Notes under the pieces: generated by a model | Database searches by the model: none | What the model saw: only the letters and a program-made list of their open reading frames with translations | What the model was told of the DNA's origin: nothing | Assembly (NCBI GenBank): GCA_013041785.1 | Contig: JABDRK010000247.1 | Span: 1 to 6,229 of the forward strand | Length of the DNA: 6,229 nucleotides | Source: Eudoraea sp. | GTDB taxonomy: Bacteria; Bacteroidota; Bacteroidia; Flavobacteriales; Flavobacteriaceae | Reading direction: 5' to 3' | Part shown: in pieces, positions 5,912-6,229 of the stretch | How the letters are laid out: each line of letters starts with the position of its first letter | Numbering within the stretch: position 1 is the first letter of the stretch | Made by a program: the position numbers and the translations under genes

Positions 5912-6229
5912 TTATTTTACTACGAATACCACATTGATCAGGGAATTATAGTCCGAAGGTTGTCCGATGATATCATAAGTCAATACTCCGCTGCCATTAA
6001 TACTCATATTGGCAAATACTGCCGGGTCAGCATAGGTAACGTAGTAATAAAGATCTGTAGCCGCATAGGTCGGCAATGCCGCCGGGGCGCCTGTACTGGC
6101 AACCGCAGGGGTTCCGAATTGGGCCAAATATTGCGCATACAAATCCACAGTATATCCTACACCATTCGTTGACGCATCGATTGCGATTGACGGTGGATAG
6201 AAAATACGGGCTGCTTTGGATGTAATGGG
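5912..6229 (-). CDS. C-terminal part of an unknown secreted-looking protein (partial, runs off window)
   Basis: The minus-strand frame is open from the window edge to a TAA at 5912 and gives 105 residues. It starts near [17 protein letters not shown] and ends in [13 protein letters not shown]. An internal GTG at 6148 could be mistaken for the start, but the same frame continues upstream with equally protein-like sequence, so the real start is outside the window. The segment is rich in Tyr, Ala and small residues with alternating beta patterns ([24 protein letters not shown]). It has a single Lys near each end and no cysteine, which fits an exported beta-rich domain. It shows no T9SS type A or type B sorting motif. 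I recall similar tails in uncharacterised flavobacterial proteins but no function. It lies 25 bases upstream of the T9SS cargo gene in the same direction, so co-transcription is likely. Confidence 0.8.
   Translation of the reverse strand, partial: PITSKAARIFYPPSIAIDASTNGVGYTVDLYAQYLAQFGTPAVASTGAPAALPTYAATDLYYYVTYADPAVFANMSINGSGVLTYDIIGQPSDYNSLINVVFVVK

Noticed and set aside
5912..6148. A complete 78-residue gene starting at 6148
   Set aside because: The first codon would be GTG, and the same frame continues without a stop to the window edge with protein-like sequence. It is the end of a longer gene.

Overview
The window looks like a piece of a chromosome from a marine-type member of the Flavobacteriia (phylum Bacteroidota). 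The evidence is a PorP/SprF-family outer-membrane protein beside a large secreted protein carrying the type B C-terminal sorting domain of the type IX secretion system (T9SS). Both are hallmarks of this phylum. Translation starts that lack a clear Shine-Dalgarno sequence but have A-rich leaders, and promoter-like TAnnTTTG elements, fit the same group. No mobile element, tRNA, rRNA or CRISPR array is visible.

Nearly everything is on the minus strand, so genes are transcribed from right to left. The right half (about 2900-6229) is a cell-surface block. It holds the C-terminal 105 residues of a secreted-looking protein of unknown function that runs off the window, then a 670-residue exported protein, then a 319-residue PorP/SprF-type protein. 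The 670-residue protein has a signal peptide, two N-terminal beta domains, two 96-residue cadherin-like/Ig-like repeats, a long Asp-rich thrombospondin-type-3 calcium-binding stretch and a T9SS type B sorting domain. The gaps of 25 and 14 bases point to one operon. Pairing of a type B cargo with a SprF-like partner is known from SprB/SprF of gliding Flavobacterium, and I infer the same relationship here.

A short intergenic region (2816-2899) follows. It contains an inverted repeat followed by a T-rich run on the minus strand, which could end the surface operon. The same T-rich stretch reads as a Bacteroidota -7 promoter box for the next gene.

The left half (158-2815) is a compact housekeeping operon: isopentenyl-diphosphate isomerase, a 6-pyruvoyltetrahydropterin synthase/QueD-family enzyme, a Bcp/PrxQ-type peroxiredoxin, a short class I mannose-6-phosphate isomerase and an 88-residue helical protein of unknown function. 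Neighbouring genes overlap by 11 bases or are separated by only 3, 4 and 25 bases. The enzymes belong to different pathways, so the operon looks like co-expressed housekeeping functions rather than one pathway. The 88-residue gene also has a good candidate promoter of its own inside the end of the mannose-6-phosphate isomerase gene.

At the far left, the last 50 codons of a plus-strand gene end only 3 bases from the stop of the minus-strand operon. Most genes here are familiar. The less explained points are the unknown secreted protein upstream of the T9SS cargo, the missing ATG start of the cargo gene (one extra C would restore one), the eukaryote-like active-site spacing of the pterin enzyme and the 88-residue protein.
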